Shown piece by piece: positions 23,220-33,571 of a stretch of 64,000 nucleotides of DNA. The position numbers and the translations under genes were made by a program. A model generated the notes under the pieces. That model saw nothing but the letters and a program-made list of their open reading frames with translations. It searched no databases and was not told the DNA's origin. The stretch's first letter is position 1, and the number at the start of each line of letters is the position of its first letter. This DNA is from Blastomyces gilchristii SLH14081. Taxonomy: Eukaryota; Ascomycota; Eurotiomycetes; Onygenales; Ajellomycetaceae. Where the stretch lies: assembly GCF_000003855.2 (NCBI RefSeq), contig NW_003101676.1, forward strand, positions 763,531 through 827,530, read 5' to 3'.

Positions 23220-23750
23220 ATGTCAGCACCGCGCGGCTCAGAATCCATCAACAATCCCAAGGGTGAATTTCATCCGTCAGCTCCGCGTTCTCCCCCGATG
23301 GAGACACATGGTGTAAGTGGTGAATATTTTGGATTCTTAGAGAGATGCCCGCTTCACAAGAATTTTGCGCGCTGAAAATATACTTATGATTTGAATCAAA
23401 TCTAGCATAAACCGGGAACAAAGGTGTCTCCCGCAGACTACGCGCCTGAATTTCACGCACAGACTCTACCTGCTGGTAGTGCTCCCGAGGATCGAACATT
23501 TGTTTCGCACACTGGCGGCCAGCCGCCGGAAGAACGTACCTCGGCCGTTGATGCACTTGGGGGTGCAGACTCGCGGGAGCTGAATAGGGGTCTTGGCCAA
23601 CCCGTCTGGGGAGAGACTTCAGCGCAACTGCATCATGATGGCCAGGCCCATCGGAAACACCACGGTTCCGGGTTGGAAGGAGTGGGTGCATCGAGTAGGG
23701 AGTACGTGGAGGAGGAGAAGGAGATGCAGCAGAGGCGGGATTTTGAGTAG
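23220..23750 (+). CDS. small hydrophilic protein of unknown function
   Basis: A 145-residue protein from exons 23220-23312 and 23406-23750, with an intron at 23313-23405 (GTAAGT donor, ATCTAG acceptor, phase 0). Exon 1 gives MSAPRGSESINNPKGEFHPS; exon 2 starts HKPGTKVSPADYAPEFHAQT. It is rich in Gly, Glu, Gln and His, without membrane segments or known catalytic motifs. The text PADYAPEFHAQTLPAGSAP followed by a repeat-like GGQPPEE / GLGQPVWGETSAQL region and GSGLEGVGAS resembles a family of small, apparently disordered fungal proteins that I have seen only as conserved hypotheticals. Role unknown; the composition would fit a stress or conidial hydrophilin, which is inference only. Confidence 0.75.
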
Positions 23751-24597
23751 GAGGAACTCAAAGAGAGGGGAATCGATGTGAATAGGGAGTTGATTGTGAG
23801 CGTGAATACTGGAATGATCGCGTCTAAAAGATGAAGGCCTGTGGCTTGATCTTTGCAGATTACTGAATCTGATGATGAAAGATGATTTTAAAGCTTGGCT
23901 ATGTTAACTATAACCCTACTTTTCTACTAGCCTAAAAATGAACTCATTATTTGGGATCCTAAATGAATGAATAAGTGTTAAAACAAGTGAATATGGATCA
24001 TGAAGGGAAATATAATAGTATAGGAGGTAAGAGGCTGCGTCAAATTCGGAGTTAAGTGATAAAAAGAGGATGAAAAAGAACCGAACTCCCGTAAGTTGCA
24101 TTCCCACGCTCTGGTCACCTTTGATATCTCATTCACAATGTCAATACACATCAAACCTGAATTTCCACATCACCTGAATATATTTTTGACCTGGCTTAGA
24201 TGTTCAAGTGTCCGGCCTCTTCAAATAGCATATTACATCAAACTTGCATTGCATAAAGCGCTGCATGCAATTTCAGCCCATTCTGTTCAAAGCTGTCTGC
24301 CTACCTTTGTCTTCATATCAACTCTGAAAAAAAACCCCACTTAATATGTTTCAAAAGATCCCCAAACAAACCAATACTGCACCATCTACTCCTGTGAATG
24401 TTTCAGCGGCATACGCCCAGTCGCCGTATCCTGATCTCCAGATCTGCTCTCGGTTTCCATTCTCAATGTATCTTCTGACCCCCCTTGTCCAAGAAAGTCC
24501 TCCCCCTTGGTTAAACTATGATCAAGCACTCAGGTGTAAGTCTTCTTTTGTATTTAAAACGAAAGCCATTAATTTGAGGTAGTTGGGAGTTAAGAAC
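23751..24597. other. intergenic region between convergent small genes
   Basis: About 0.85 kb between the ends of two converging small genes. Short frames (such as 24346-24582 plus) have no support. Nothing else seen. Confidence 0.4.
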
Positions 24598-24935
24598 TCA
24601 CTGTCCGCGGTCATCATATCGTCCTCCTTCTTCGGGTGGAATTATGCGATGATCGCTCCCACTTGCCGTGGATCCAGGGCCGTATTTCACTTGAGAGCCG
24701 GGGAATTTGTATTCTACGCTGGCATCGACGCCAGATTCTGCGGCTAGATTGTTAGAGTTAGCGGATGATTGTTCTCTCTCTTTCGTTTTTTCCCTCTCCT
24801 GCCCTAATATCAATGCATCAAGAGCGGATAAGATACCTTGGACTTACTTGTGTCACTAACGCCCTCTTTGGCCCTCCCCGTCTTTGCTTGGTAGGTGTTC
24901 AGATCTCTTTCGGCTTGATATGCTTCTTGCGACAT
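24598..24935 (-). CDS. 77-residue protein of unknown function
   Basis: Two exons, 24935-24848 and 24743-24598, joined by an intron at 24847-24744 (GTAAGT donor, ATCTAG acceptor, phase 1). The product begins MSQEAYQAERDLNTYQAK and ends GGRYDDRGQ. It is polar, with a short acidic helix-prone N-terminus and a Gly/Ser/Pro-rich C-terminus (EYKFPGSQVKYGPGSTASG). No membrane segment or domain is recognised. Support comes from the clean splice signals and the agreement of frame across the intron. An ATG 105 bases upstream is in frame, but its leader looks non-coding. Confidence 0.6.
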
Positions 24936-25475
24936 TTTTTTCGTTGTTGAAGGCAGATGGTATTCTATATTGTGTGGTACAGTAAGGATATGATAGCGAC
25001 TGTTGAGATGAGTTTTGAAAGGGATATCGTTTGATTCCATAGCCCTAATTGCTATGCTTTTGCATACATGCCTGTTCTGCCTGCCATATCTTATGATATC
25101 ATAAGTTACTTGCTGTCCAAGTTCCTACGGGCAGCATTCATTGCATTTGTGAATTATCCACCTAGCGCCACGAGCAATTGCAAACTCTATAATCCCTATA
25201 GTGCAATTCCTTCGCAGCAGTTTGTTGTGAAGCCACCAGGTCTGATGTCAGAATAGCTCCAGTTCAACTACTTCTCAATGACGTCATCGATCGAGAAGCT
25301 TATATAGCTACAGCTAAACTATCAAACCTCGTCAAAGGCAATAACCATCATGAACCGTTCGCCATAGTTGCATTGATCGAAAATCCGCATTTCCTTCCCA
25401 ATGACCGATTAAACCCAGTTATATATATACATAGCTTATCAGGCTGAACGGGAAAAATATACACCCAGAACAATA
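24936..25475. other. divergent intergenic region
   Basis: About 0.5 kb between the divergent 77-residue gene and the glycine-zipper membrane protein gene. Presumed shared promoter region. A (TA)n stretch lies near 25422-25432, about 45 bases before the downstream start. Confidence 0.45.
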
Positions 25476-26117
25476 ATGCCCGATTCGCTCGCAGCCTTCC
25501 GCGGCACGACCCGCCGGGAGCTTGCCGATCTGGCGCGGGAACACTTGAAACATAATCTCCAGCAATCGGACCGTGATACACTGAATTCCGCCGCGTCAAA
25601 GCTTGCCACGCACACTACCCTTGGGTCGATCATCGGTATCGGACTGGGAATGTACCTTGGGCTACGCGTCCGGCGAGTGAGGATGGATATGTTTACTGCA
25701 TTCCGGGTTGCAGAGAAGCCCACGCATGTGCAGTTTGCAAACGGCCGGCTAGGTAGGCGTGCGGAAAAATATGATCTTACATATGGGGTTTGTTAGGCGG
25801 AGTTTTTACTAACGTTTTCCCTTCGTGCCTGTTGTTAAACAGAGCCGGTTCCTGATCTGAGCCCTATGCTCCGACCCACAACGCTGGGTGACATGGCGAT
25901 GTTCGCATTGTTTTCTGCTGGGGGCTTGTTTGTGGGTGGTGAATCGGGGCTTATCACTGGCGTTTATTCCGCCCGGAAGACAATAGGGAAGGACCCTGAG
26001 TCAAAGAAGAGGATCCAGCGAGCGTTTGCGAAACTGAGGGCAGATATTCTTCGGCGGCAGGCGGATAGGCTTGACGGCGACCAGTCAGTGACCGAGAAGG
26101 TGTCGGAGTTATTCTAG
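25476..26117 (+). CDS. small membrane protein with glycine-rich hydrophobic segments
   Basis: A 183-residue protein from exons 25476-25752 and 25843-26117; intron 25753-25842 with a GTAGGC donor, a TACTAAC branch site at 25807-25813 and an AACAG acceptor, phase 1. Two hydrophobic, glycine-zipper-like segments are visible: GSIIGIGLGMYLGLRVRR (about residues 49-66) and FALFSAGGLFVGGESGLITG (about residues 112-131). The N-terminus is basic and amphipathic, and the C-terminus is a basic, helix-prone stretch (RIQRAFAKLRADILRRQADR). This layout would suit a protein of the mitochondrial or another inner membrane; that is inference. I do not recognise a named family. Confidence 0.78.
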
Positions 26118-27617
26118 CAAGTATGATGGTGCTCTTGGGTGCTTTGGGCTACTCGAGTCTTGCTCAAATTTCGCATGTAATGATTTTTCTTGTCGCGATT
26201 CAATCAAATAGGCAGTAGTAAACTTCTTATCCACGCACGTGGCTTCATCAGCCCTAACAATGGATCTGATTATCTCATCCTTCATTTTAATTACCAACCA
26301 TCTATATAAATACTTCTTCAATCGTTATAAAACTAATATATTTAGATTCTTTATCTCTCTAGCTTTATTTTATGATATCACAGAAACTTCACTATGTGAA
26401 ATAATATATATTTATTGAGATATTATAATTTGAAGATATAGAGACTGTCTTGCCTCTCTATATTCACAAGATTGTAGAGATTTCTAGAGTCACTACCACC
26501 GGCCTGCCTGATCATATGAAGAATTTTTGATATTAATAATATTAATACTTGAAGGTGTATAAGATTTTCAATATAAGAGAAGAGATGCAGATGATTCTAT
26601 CTTAATATTTCAGAAACATCATAGCGTTTATTTTTAACTGATCTTTTTTGAGCTGACACTATACTCATCACTGAGATATGAAAATAAAAATTATTTTATC
26701 AAAAGATCATTGATTTATCTTGCTCTTCTGGTAGCACTGAAAATATTGAATTGATAAACATCAACAGAGTTACTAACAAATTGGAACTTTTTTTCTTAGA
26801 CACTATTGATCCTGATTTCCTATTTAATACTAGTGTGTACTATTTGGGACTAATGTATGCCATATAGGGGTTAGCAGGGCTTGGCAATATCTATCTTTTA
26901 GTGATGACATAAGATCTGGGCCCCAGATAGATGATCGCCATCAGCGAGCGCTTCCTGGTGATGCGGTGGCTAGAGCTAACCGGCCGAAGTACTCGTGGTC
27001 CATATTGCATGTTTTTGCGATGCAGTCATGTCCCTGGAAGTCCTAAGTCAGCGTCATGATTCTATGTTTTCTTTTTCTTAACTCTCCGCAGGCGGTTGAA
27101 GCTGACCCTGAAGAAATTTGTATAAAAGTCTCGACCGCAAACAAATTGATAAGAGATGTTTCTCTCATACAAGCTCACCAGCAGTGAACCAACCTTCGTT
27201 CACACCGTAAATAATATAATTTTACCCACCACCTATTAGGTACTTGCGGAAGTTGTTAGCAAGGCAATTGTGTTTCCTTATTGAGGGGCTGTTTCATAGT
27301 TCGCAGTTCTCTCCTCCATTCTTCTGGGCATGAACAGTTAGTTGTATTTCATTCGCTCGACTCTCTTCTCATCTCATACCTTTTTCCGCTCTACTTATCC
27401 TTTGCGAGATCCCCAATGCGAAGTACAGATTTGTTCAACTTATTAACTTCCTGGACTGCCGAGCCGCTCCCATCGCAACTTACCGTGAAACCTTCGCCCG
27501 AAGTTTCGCCTTACGTAAAGCGTTTGCTTCCTTATTTGTGTCGAGGTTCTTCGAACAAACCATCTTTCCACCTCTATCATCTGTTCCGGTCCCAATCGGC
27601 AAGAAACAAATGGTACA
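26118..27617. other. intergenic region containing an AT-rich, CpG-poor island
   Basis: About 1.5 kb. From 26300 to 26870 the sequence is strongly AT-rich with almost no CpG. The rest is the leader and promoter side of the SYLF gene, C/T-rich from 27290 to 27420. Frames at 27281-27670 overlap the SYLF start in another register and are not supported. Confidence 0.5.
26340..26930. repeat. AT-rich, CpG-depleted island (possible mutated repeat relic)
   Basis: Two CpG dinucleotides were counted by eye in about 590 bases, and there is a marked rise in A+T compared with both flanks. No coding frame is present. This composition fits an old, CpG-mutated transposon fragment, but no terminal repeat or target duplication is visible. 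Confidence 0.45.
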
Positions 27618-29696
27618 ATGTCGAACTGGAAATGGGAAAAGACAAAAGTGTATCCGAAGCGCGGGTTTGATAAGCCCTACAAAACCATTGACCAGCCCGG
27701 TCCGCCGGTTAATCGTCTCTCGAACAAGCTCGGTGCGGAGGCATTCTGGCCCACGACTCTAGATAAGGAAAGTGATAAGGCGGCTCGAATATTGCGAAGT
27801 TTTTGTAAGGATGGGTTCTACGCGGAGATTAACAAAGAGAGTGAGGAGGCAAATGGAACGGATTCGCGTGCGAGCTCAGAAGATCGGGCTAACGAATATA
27901 AGAATACTGATCAGGACAACAAGAAGGAGGTAATTGACAAGCCAAAAGGGAAACAAAGGGTTGTTAAAAAGATACCTCCTGCTGTTATCAAGCAGGCTAA
28001 GGGCTTGGCAATATTTACTGCGATGAGAACTGGCCTTTGGTTCAGTGGATCTGGAGGTGGTGGAATTCTTGTCGCCAGGATAAAGGAAACGGGAGAGTGG
28101 AGTCCTCCTTCAGGAATCATGATGCATACTGTTGGGCTTGGGTTTCTGGCTGGTGTGGATATCTACGATTGTGTGGTTGTCATAAATACTTACGAGGCGC
28201 TAGAGGCTTTCAAAGCGGTACGACGTACGCTGGGTGGGGAGCTCAGTCCAGTTGCTGGTCCGTTTGGTATAGGAGGTGCAGTGGAATCTGAGGTACACAA
28301 GCGACGGGCTCCGGTGTGGACCTATCTGAAGAGTCGGGGTGTGTATGCGGGAGTTCAAATGGATGAGACGATCGTAATCGAGAGGACCGATGAAAACGAG
28401 CGTTTCTATGGTGAACGAATCCGCGTGGCTGACATTTTGGCGGGCAAAGCAAAGAATCCACCGGCCTCGATAGGAACATTAATAGAGACGATAAAGGCGG
28501 CTCAAGGTGATGCAGATGTGGATGAGACAATGCTTCCTCCTCCGGGAGAAGCTCCCGGAGATGCTGATATCGAAACCGATCTGTTTGGTGTCCCCCCACC
28601 TGACGACCCGGATCCGTTTGGGGTTAAAGCACTAGAAAGGGAGGGCGTTATAATTCGAGAAGCCGGAACGAACCGCATACCCAGTGACGACATGTTTGAA
28701 TTCCGGCCCAGCCCAACGAGCCCGCTATATAACCGTTTGTCGCGATTCAGTATGGAGAGTTCTCAAAGGGCGAGTTGGCGGACCAGCGTCCAGAGCACTG
28801 CAAGCGCTGACAGAGCCACCCAGACAGATGATTTCATCGACGACCAACCCCCAACCGTCCCAATATCGACGAGTCGGTCTTCTTCAGATAATCTCCATAT
28901 CTCGGACAGGGATAACTCCACTAGAACCCAATGCACAACGCCTTTGCAAGAAAACACCACCTCCATAACGCGAGGATCCCTCGTTATCCAGGATCAATCT
29001 CTCCCTGGGGACGCGAGCCAAGCTCGCCCTACCAGCCCGACTTTCACCCGTGCTCGCCTCGTTACCATTGCCAAACCCATACCTCCCCCGTTGCCGCCTC
29101 GGAATACTGCCCGTATCTCGCTAGTCAGCGGGTCTAGTTCTAGGACATCAGAAAGAGAAGCAGAATCCCAAATTGAAAGATATGAGGATGTTGATAAAGA
29201 TGAAGTACATGGCAACAGCAATGATGATGGCAAAGGTACGAAACCTAGCTCCGTTGGAGAGGGAGCATCAAGTGTAGACGGTGACTCCTTGAATAAATGT
29301 GATTCGATTCAAGATACATTTAAGAAACCTGCAATTACCAAAGAAATAAAATGCGCAGAGCAAGAAGAATCGTCCACCAAGGAAGGTATTCAGTTGGAAG
29401 ACGTATTACAAGAAAGCACATTCGCAGAGGAAGACTCGGATAAAAATTTGACAGAGATGCAGACTAAAGAAGAGGACACAGTCGAGGATGCATCCCTAAA
29501 AGGTGCGGAGCCCATAGTAGAGGAACGATCTGGTGGGGGAACCGAATCCACAGACGAAGCTGAATTTGGTACACCTACAGAGCAGCCGCAACAAGAGGGG
29601 TCTTTGGATGAGGACAAGGAGGAATTCCATTCAATTTCGACGTCTCCTACTCCTCCAAAAACGAGAAAGAAGCCCCGGAATAGAAAAAAGCGCTAG
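27618..29696 (+). CDS. SYLF-domain (DUF500, Ysc84-type) protein
   Basis: An intron-free 692-residue protein. The SYLF domain lies at about residues 118-285, beginning IPPAVIKQAKGLAIFTAM, then TGLWFSGSGGGGILVAR, FLAGVDIYDCVVVINTYEAL and GGELSPVAGPFGIGGAVE, and ending near YGERIRVADILAGK. SYLF domains bind phosphoinositide membranes and, in yeast Ysc84/Lsb3, actin filaments at endocytic sites. Unlike Ysc84, no SH3 domain follows. The C-terminal 400 residues are Ser/Thr/Glu-rich and probably disordered, with a proline-rich stretch (KPIPPPLPPRNTAR) that could bind an SH3 partner and a lysine/arginine-rich end (RKKPRNRKKR). The N-terminal MSNWKWEKTKVYPKRGFDKP is family-like, which supports this start. 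Likely role: membrane-actin link in endocytosis. Confidence 0.9.
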   Translation: MSNWKWEKTKVYPKRGFDKPYKTIDQPGPPVNRLSNKLGAEAFWPTTLDKESDKAARILRSFCKDGFYAEINKESEEANGTDSRASSEDRANEYKNTDQDNKKEVIDKPKGKQRVVKKIPPAVIKQAKGLAIFTAMRTGLWFSGSGGGGILVARIKETGEWSPPSGIMMHTVGLGFLAGVDIYDCVVVINTYEALEAFKAVRRTLGGELSPVAGPFGIGGAVESEVHKRRAPVWTYLKSRGVYAGVQMDETIVIERTDENERFYGERIRVADILAGKAKNPPASIGTLIETIKAAQGDADVDETMLPPPGEAPGDADIETDLFGVPPPDDPDPFGVKALEREGVIIREAGTNRIPSDDMFEFRPSPTSPLYNRLSRFSMESSQRASWRTSVQSTASADRATQTDDFIDDQPPTVPISTSRSSSDNLHISDRDNSTRTQCTTPLQENTTSITRGSLVIQDQSLPGDASQARPTSPTFTRARLVTIAKPIPPPLPPRNTARISLVSGSSSRTSEREAESQIERYEDVDKDEVHGNSNDDGKGTKPSSVGEGASSVDGDSLNKCDSIQDTFKKPAITKEIKCAEQEESSTKEGIQLEDVLQESTFAEEDSDKNLTEMQTKEEDTVEDASLKGAEPIVEERSGGGTESTDEAEFGTPTEQPQQEGSLDEDKEEFHSISTSPTPPKTRKKPRNRKKR

Positions 29697-30878
29697 GCTT
29701 AGTAGAAATGAAGAGTTGCTGGGGATATGATGAAACGGTTTGGTGGTTTGAGCGCTGTCTTTTTGCTTTGGAGAAGTAGCAGTCGGCACATCTCTATTCG
29801 GCAGAGCTTTCACCTTCCTCGTACTGTTCTCATTTAGAGCCAGATTGTTTGTGTATATGTATGTACATATATATGTATTTATGTTTCCTGAGCGTCTTCT
29901 CTTCTCAGAGTAGTCCTGAGTTCAGCGATATAGGTTTACTGTGTAAGTATGCTTTTTCTCTCTCCAGTTGTAAGGACGCCATCAAAGCTGTTGAATCGAA
30001 GGCATGATTGGAGTCAAAAAGTCTTTCTGGTGGTCACAGAGGCCCGAAGGCTTCCCCGGTTTTCCAGCGTCATCTTGTTCAAGGAACATAGTGAGATATG
30101 ATAAGCCTAAGAAGAAAATTTCAGGCCACAGCGCCGGATGACGGACCAATTTCAGGATAACTGGTGAGGGAATGGATTTTACTTTCCACGACGTAGAGAA
30201 GATTGAATATAGAAACCATAGTTTAGAACTATTTGATGTCGTGGTGGGTTTTTCCTTAGGCAGACATCGAGCTCTGCCCGGCGCGATATCACGTGGATCC
30301 ACATTGGCCCTGAAGATCACGTGAAGCTCAACCAATCGCGGCGCGTTGTTGCCTTGTCGTTTCAGCCTCTAGATAGTAACGTAACTGGAAAAACATCTCG
30401 ACTCTGGTCGGTCGTGTTTGCAACAACAGCAGAACATTTAATATTAATATTATTATTGATTCTCGATAGTCCTGCCTTGGCGCCACCCACTGCTGTGCTG
30501 AAACCGGAACCGTGGAAGCTTCCTCTCCTGCTTGGTTGGAGCCAGTTGATGTGCGGGCGCCACAGTAGCTTTGTCCCTGTGTGAGACCTCGGAGTGTGCG
30601 GCCACCAGCGCCGATAGAGCTCAGGGGGGCTTTGTTTGCTGCAGCCAATCACTGCGGTGCTGCCGCCTGTGCTAGCGTCCAAACATGACAGCCAGCACCA
30701 GCTCAAAAAAAAGGAAGAGACTGCCCAAAGGTATTCCTCAAGGGTTGTTTAAAAGGGCCATCGGGCGACCCTGTGGAAGACAACCATTCATTCTTTAAAA
30801 TAACCCCTTCCTACGACTCTGTTGGATTTTGTTTCAATTGCTGCCCATCTTGTTTCCCTATATTGTCTCGTAAGCCTC
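29697..30878. other. intergenic region, PARP promoter side
   Basis: About 1.2 kb. A TGTACATA-like stretch and TATATATG lie near 29860-29875 in the SYLF 3' flank. Frames at 30328-30706 (minus) have no family resemblance. No other feature seen. Confidence 0.4.
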
Positions 30879-33571
30879 ATGAAAATGGCGACCACTTTCA
30901 AAGACCACATCATAGCCCTCAGTGGCACATTCCCAATGCATAAACAAGGTGTGTTATTTGAAAACGGAGCAACAAAATGAAATAAATCAATGCAGAAATA
31001 GAGAAAACGGAAAGAAACGATCGTGACCTGGTCTTTTGCACTTGAACATGCTAACCTGTCGCCTATAGCCGTTCTTATAGACAAAATTGAGTCTGGCGGT
31101 GGCACCTATAGTGCAAAGGTCATTGATACATGTACACATCTTGTGACCACTCAAAAGGACGTAGATGACAATAAGCTAAAGTGTAAGGAAAATTGAACCC
31201 CTTTCTTATTTACTTTCCAATCCTTCAGTTGTCGTTCTACGTCTAGGAAGATTTAGCCTATACGCGGTAATTGGTACATTGCATGTTGCTAACGATACAT
31301 CAGGTAAACAAGCTGCTGCGCTCAAAAGTATAAAAATTGTGTCCTGGAACTGGCTTCTAGATTCAGCAGCAGATGGCAAACCAGCTTCAGAATCTTCCTA
31401 TCTCTTGACAACCCCAGCACCGACGCCAGCCACCAATGGCAGGCCTCTGAGATCATCCAGAACCAAACAGCAGTCTAATGGTTCCACGACCAATGGTATC
31501 CAGGACGATGATAAGAATGATGTGCCAGCCACCAATGGCAGGCCTCTGAGATTATCCAGAACCAAACAGCAGTCTAATGGTTCCACCACTGTTAGCCAGG
31601 ACGATGATGAGAATGATGTGCCAGCCGCAAACGCAGCACCTTCCAAAGGCAAGAAATCAGCAGCCAGCTCAAAGGCCAAACGTCCTATACCGGCGGATGA
31701 TGATGATGAGGAGGAGGAGGATAATGCCACCAGACCCAAGTCCCAGGACGAACCCCCAGCGAAGAAGAAAAAGGATTCCAAGCAGGCATCTCCAACGTTA
31801 AAGGTTCCAGTTGATGAATTTTCACCATACTGCTGTAAGTACCATTCTAATCCAGGACGTGCACCCATGCTTCATGAAATAGGTAGACTGACGTTCCACT
31901 TAGCAACTCATGAGGTATTTATTGAAAAGAATGGAGTCATTTATGACGCAGCATTGAACCAAACCAATGCCAGGAACAACAACAACAAATTTTATCTCAT
32001 TCAGCTGCTAGTAAACGAAACTTCTGGGAAATATACGACGTGGACGCGGTGGGGTCGAGTTGGCGAAATTGGACAAAAAGCTGAGTTCCCCGGACTGACT
32101 CTAGACCAAGCGCATGATGTGTTTGCCAAGAAATTCAGCAGCAAGACTGGCCTTTCCTGGAGTAACCGACTCAGTAGCCCAAGAGCTGGAAAATATACCT
32201 ATCTTGAAAGGAATTATGAGGACGATTCAGAAGACAACGGCAAAAGTGAAAAGAAAGCTAAGAAGGAAGTCGAGGAAGATGTGAAGATGCCTGAATGCAC
32301 ATTGTCGCAGCCCGTTCAGGAGTTTGTTAGTCTTATCTTTAACCAGAGGCACATGCTCTCAACCATGGCTAGCATGTCATACGACGCAAATAAACTACCA
32401 TTAGGAAAGTTAAGCAAACGGATTCTCATGGCGGGGTTTGAGGTTCTGAAGAATCTTTCAGAATTAGTTGCAAACCCATCACTTGCCATGCAAAACTATG
32501 GTCAGCCGTATGGGCAGCTCACGGAGGATCTGAGTAACCAATATTTTACCCTCATTCCTCACGATTTCGGACGTCGTCGACCTCCTGTTATCGGCACTCT
32601 TGACCTTATCAAGCGTGAAGTCGAACTTCTCGAAACTTTGACCGATATGGAGATCGCCAACGAGATCCTGAAGGGTGCCAAGATGTCCAAAACTGGTCTT
32701 CATCCTCTCGATGTTCAATTTGCAGGCCTTGGGCTGGAGGAAATGACACCACGTGCGTACTCGAAGACCGTTTCTTACTTCCCTTCCAGGGTCACAGTGC
32801 TAACAATTCGTTTGATCATTCAGTGGAGTCAGCTACAACCGAATACAAGGAATTAGAAAACTACCTCGTGAAGTCTCATGGCAAGAGTCACTATATCAGC
32901 TACAATGTAAAGTCTCCCTCTTAAGTCCCAATCCCCAGAGAGGATGAATCCCCCCTTCAAAAAAAAAAAATATCCCGAAACTAACAAATTATTAGCTGAA
33001 ACATATTTTCCGCGTCGAACGCCGTGGTGAAAAGCAGCGCTTCGAAAGCTCTCCATTCGCAAACTTACCAAACAGCAACCGTCGTCTCCTCTGGCACGGT
33101 TCCCGCAGCACTAACTACGGAGGCATCCTCAGCCAAGGTCTAAGAATCGCACCGCCCGAAGCCCCAGTAACAGGCTACATGTTCGGCAAGGGGGTTTACT
33201 TCGCCGACATCTCCAGCAAATCTGCCAACTACTGCTGCGCGCACAGCAGCGACAGAATCGGTGTGCTGATGTTGTGCGATGTCGAGTTGGGCAACCCGAT
33301 GCTAGAACTTGTCAACAGCGACTACGATGCGGGCGAGAACGCGAAGAAGCAGGGATGCCTGTCGACGCTGGGCAAAGGCCTGACGGTACCGCGGGGATGG
33401 AAAGATGCGGGTTGTGTGAGCGAGAATCTGAAGGGGGTTCTTATGCCGGATCTTTCCTCACCGCCGAAGACGCTGGATCTTACGGATGCTTGGTTGCTGT
33501 ATAACGAGTATATCGTTTACGATGTAGCCCAGATTCAGGTTAAGTACTTGCTATACGTGCACATGTCTTGA
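30879..33571 (+). CDS. prpA: poly(ADP-ribose) polymerase (BRCT-WGR-PARP)
   Basis: A 763-residue protein by my exon model: 30879-30948, 31069-31182, 31304-32752, 32824-32906 and 32996-33571. It transfers ADP-ribose from NAD+ to proteins after DNA damage, in the nucleus. Domains in order: N-terminal BRCT (about 1-85, ending IKIVSWNWLLDS); a disordered linker with an acidic run and a basic, possibly nuclear-signal stretch (PAKKKKDSKQ); WGR (about 245-345, TTWTRWGRVGEIGQ); PARP regulatory helices (about 385-515); catalytic domain (about 545-763). The catalytic triad is His606 (LLWHGSRSTNYGG), Tyr640 (GKGVYFADISSKSANY) and Glu743 (NEYIVYDVAQIQ). No N-terminal zinc fingers are present, which is usual for filamentous fungi. 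The second intron is the least certain; the acceptor at 31303 was chosen because it restores the BRCT alignment. A tandem duplication lies in the linker. Confidence 0.93.
31426..31620 (+). repeat. in-frame tandem duplication in the PARP linker
   Basis: Copy 1 spans 31426-31524 (99 bases) and copy 2 spans 31525-31620 (96 bases); they are nearly identical. Each encodes a ~32-residue unit beginning PATNGRPLR and ending in an acidic D/N stretch. A third copy appears to start (CCAGCC at 31621) and then diverges. Confidence 0.9.

Noticed and set aside
30328..30706. Overlapping minus-strand frames of about 110 codons
   Set aside because: Two frames compete over the same DNA, neither resembles a known protein; likely chance.
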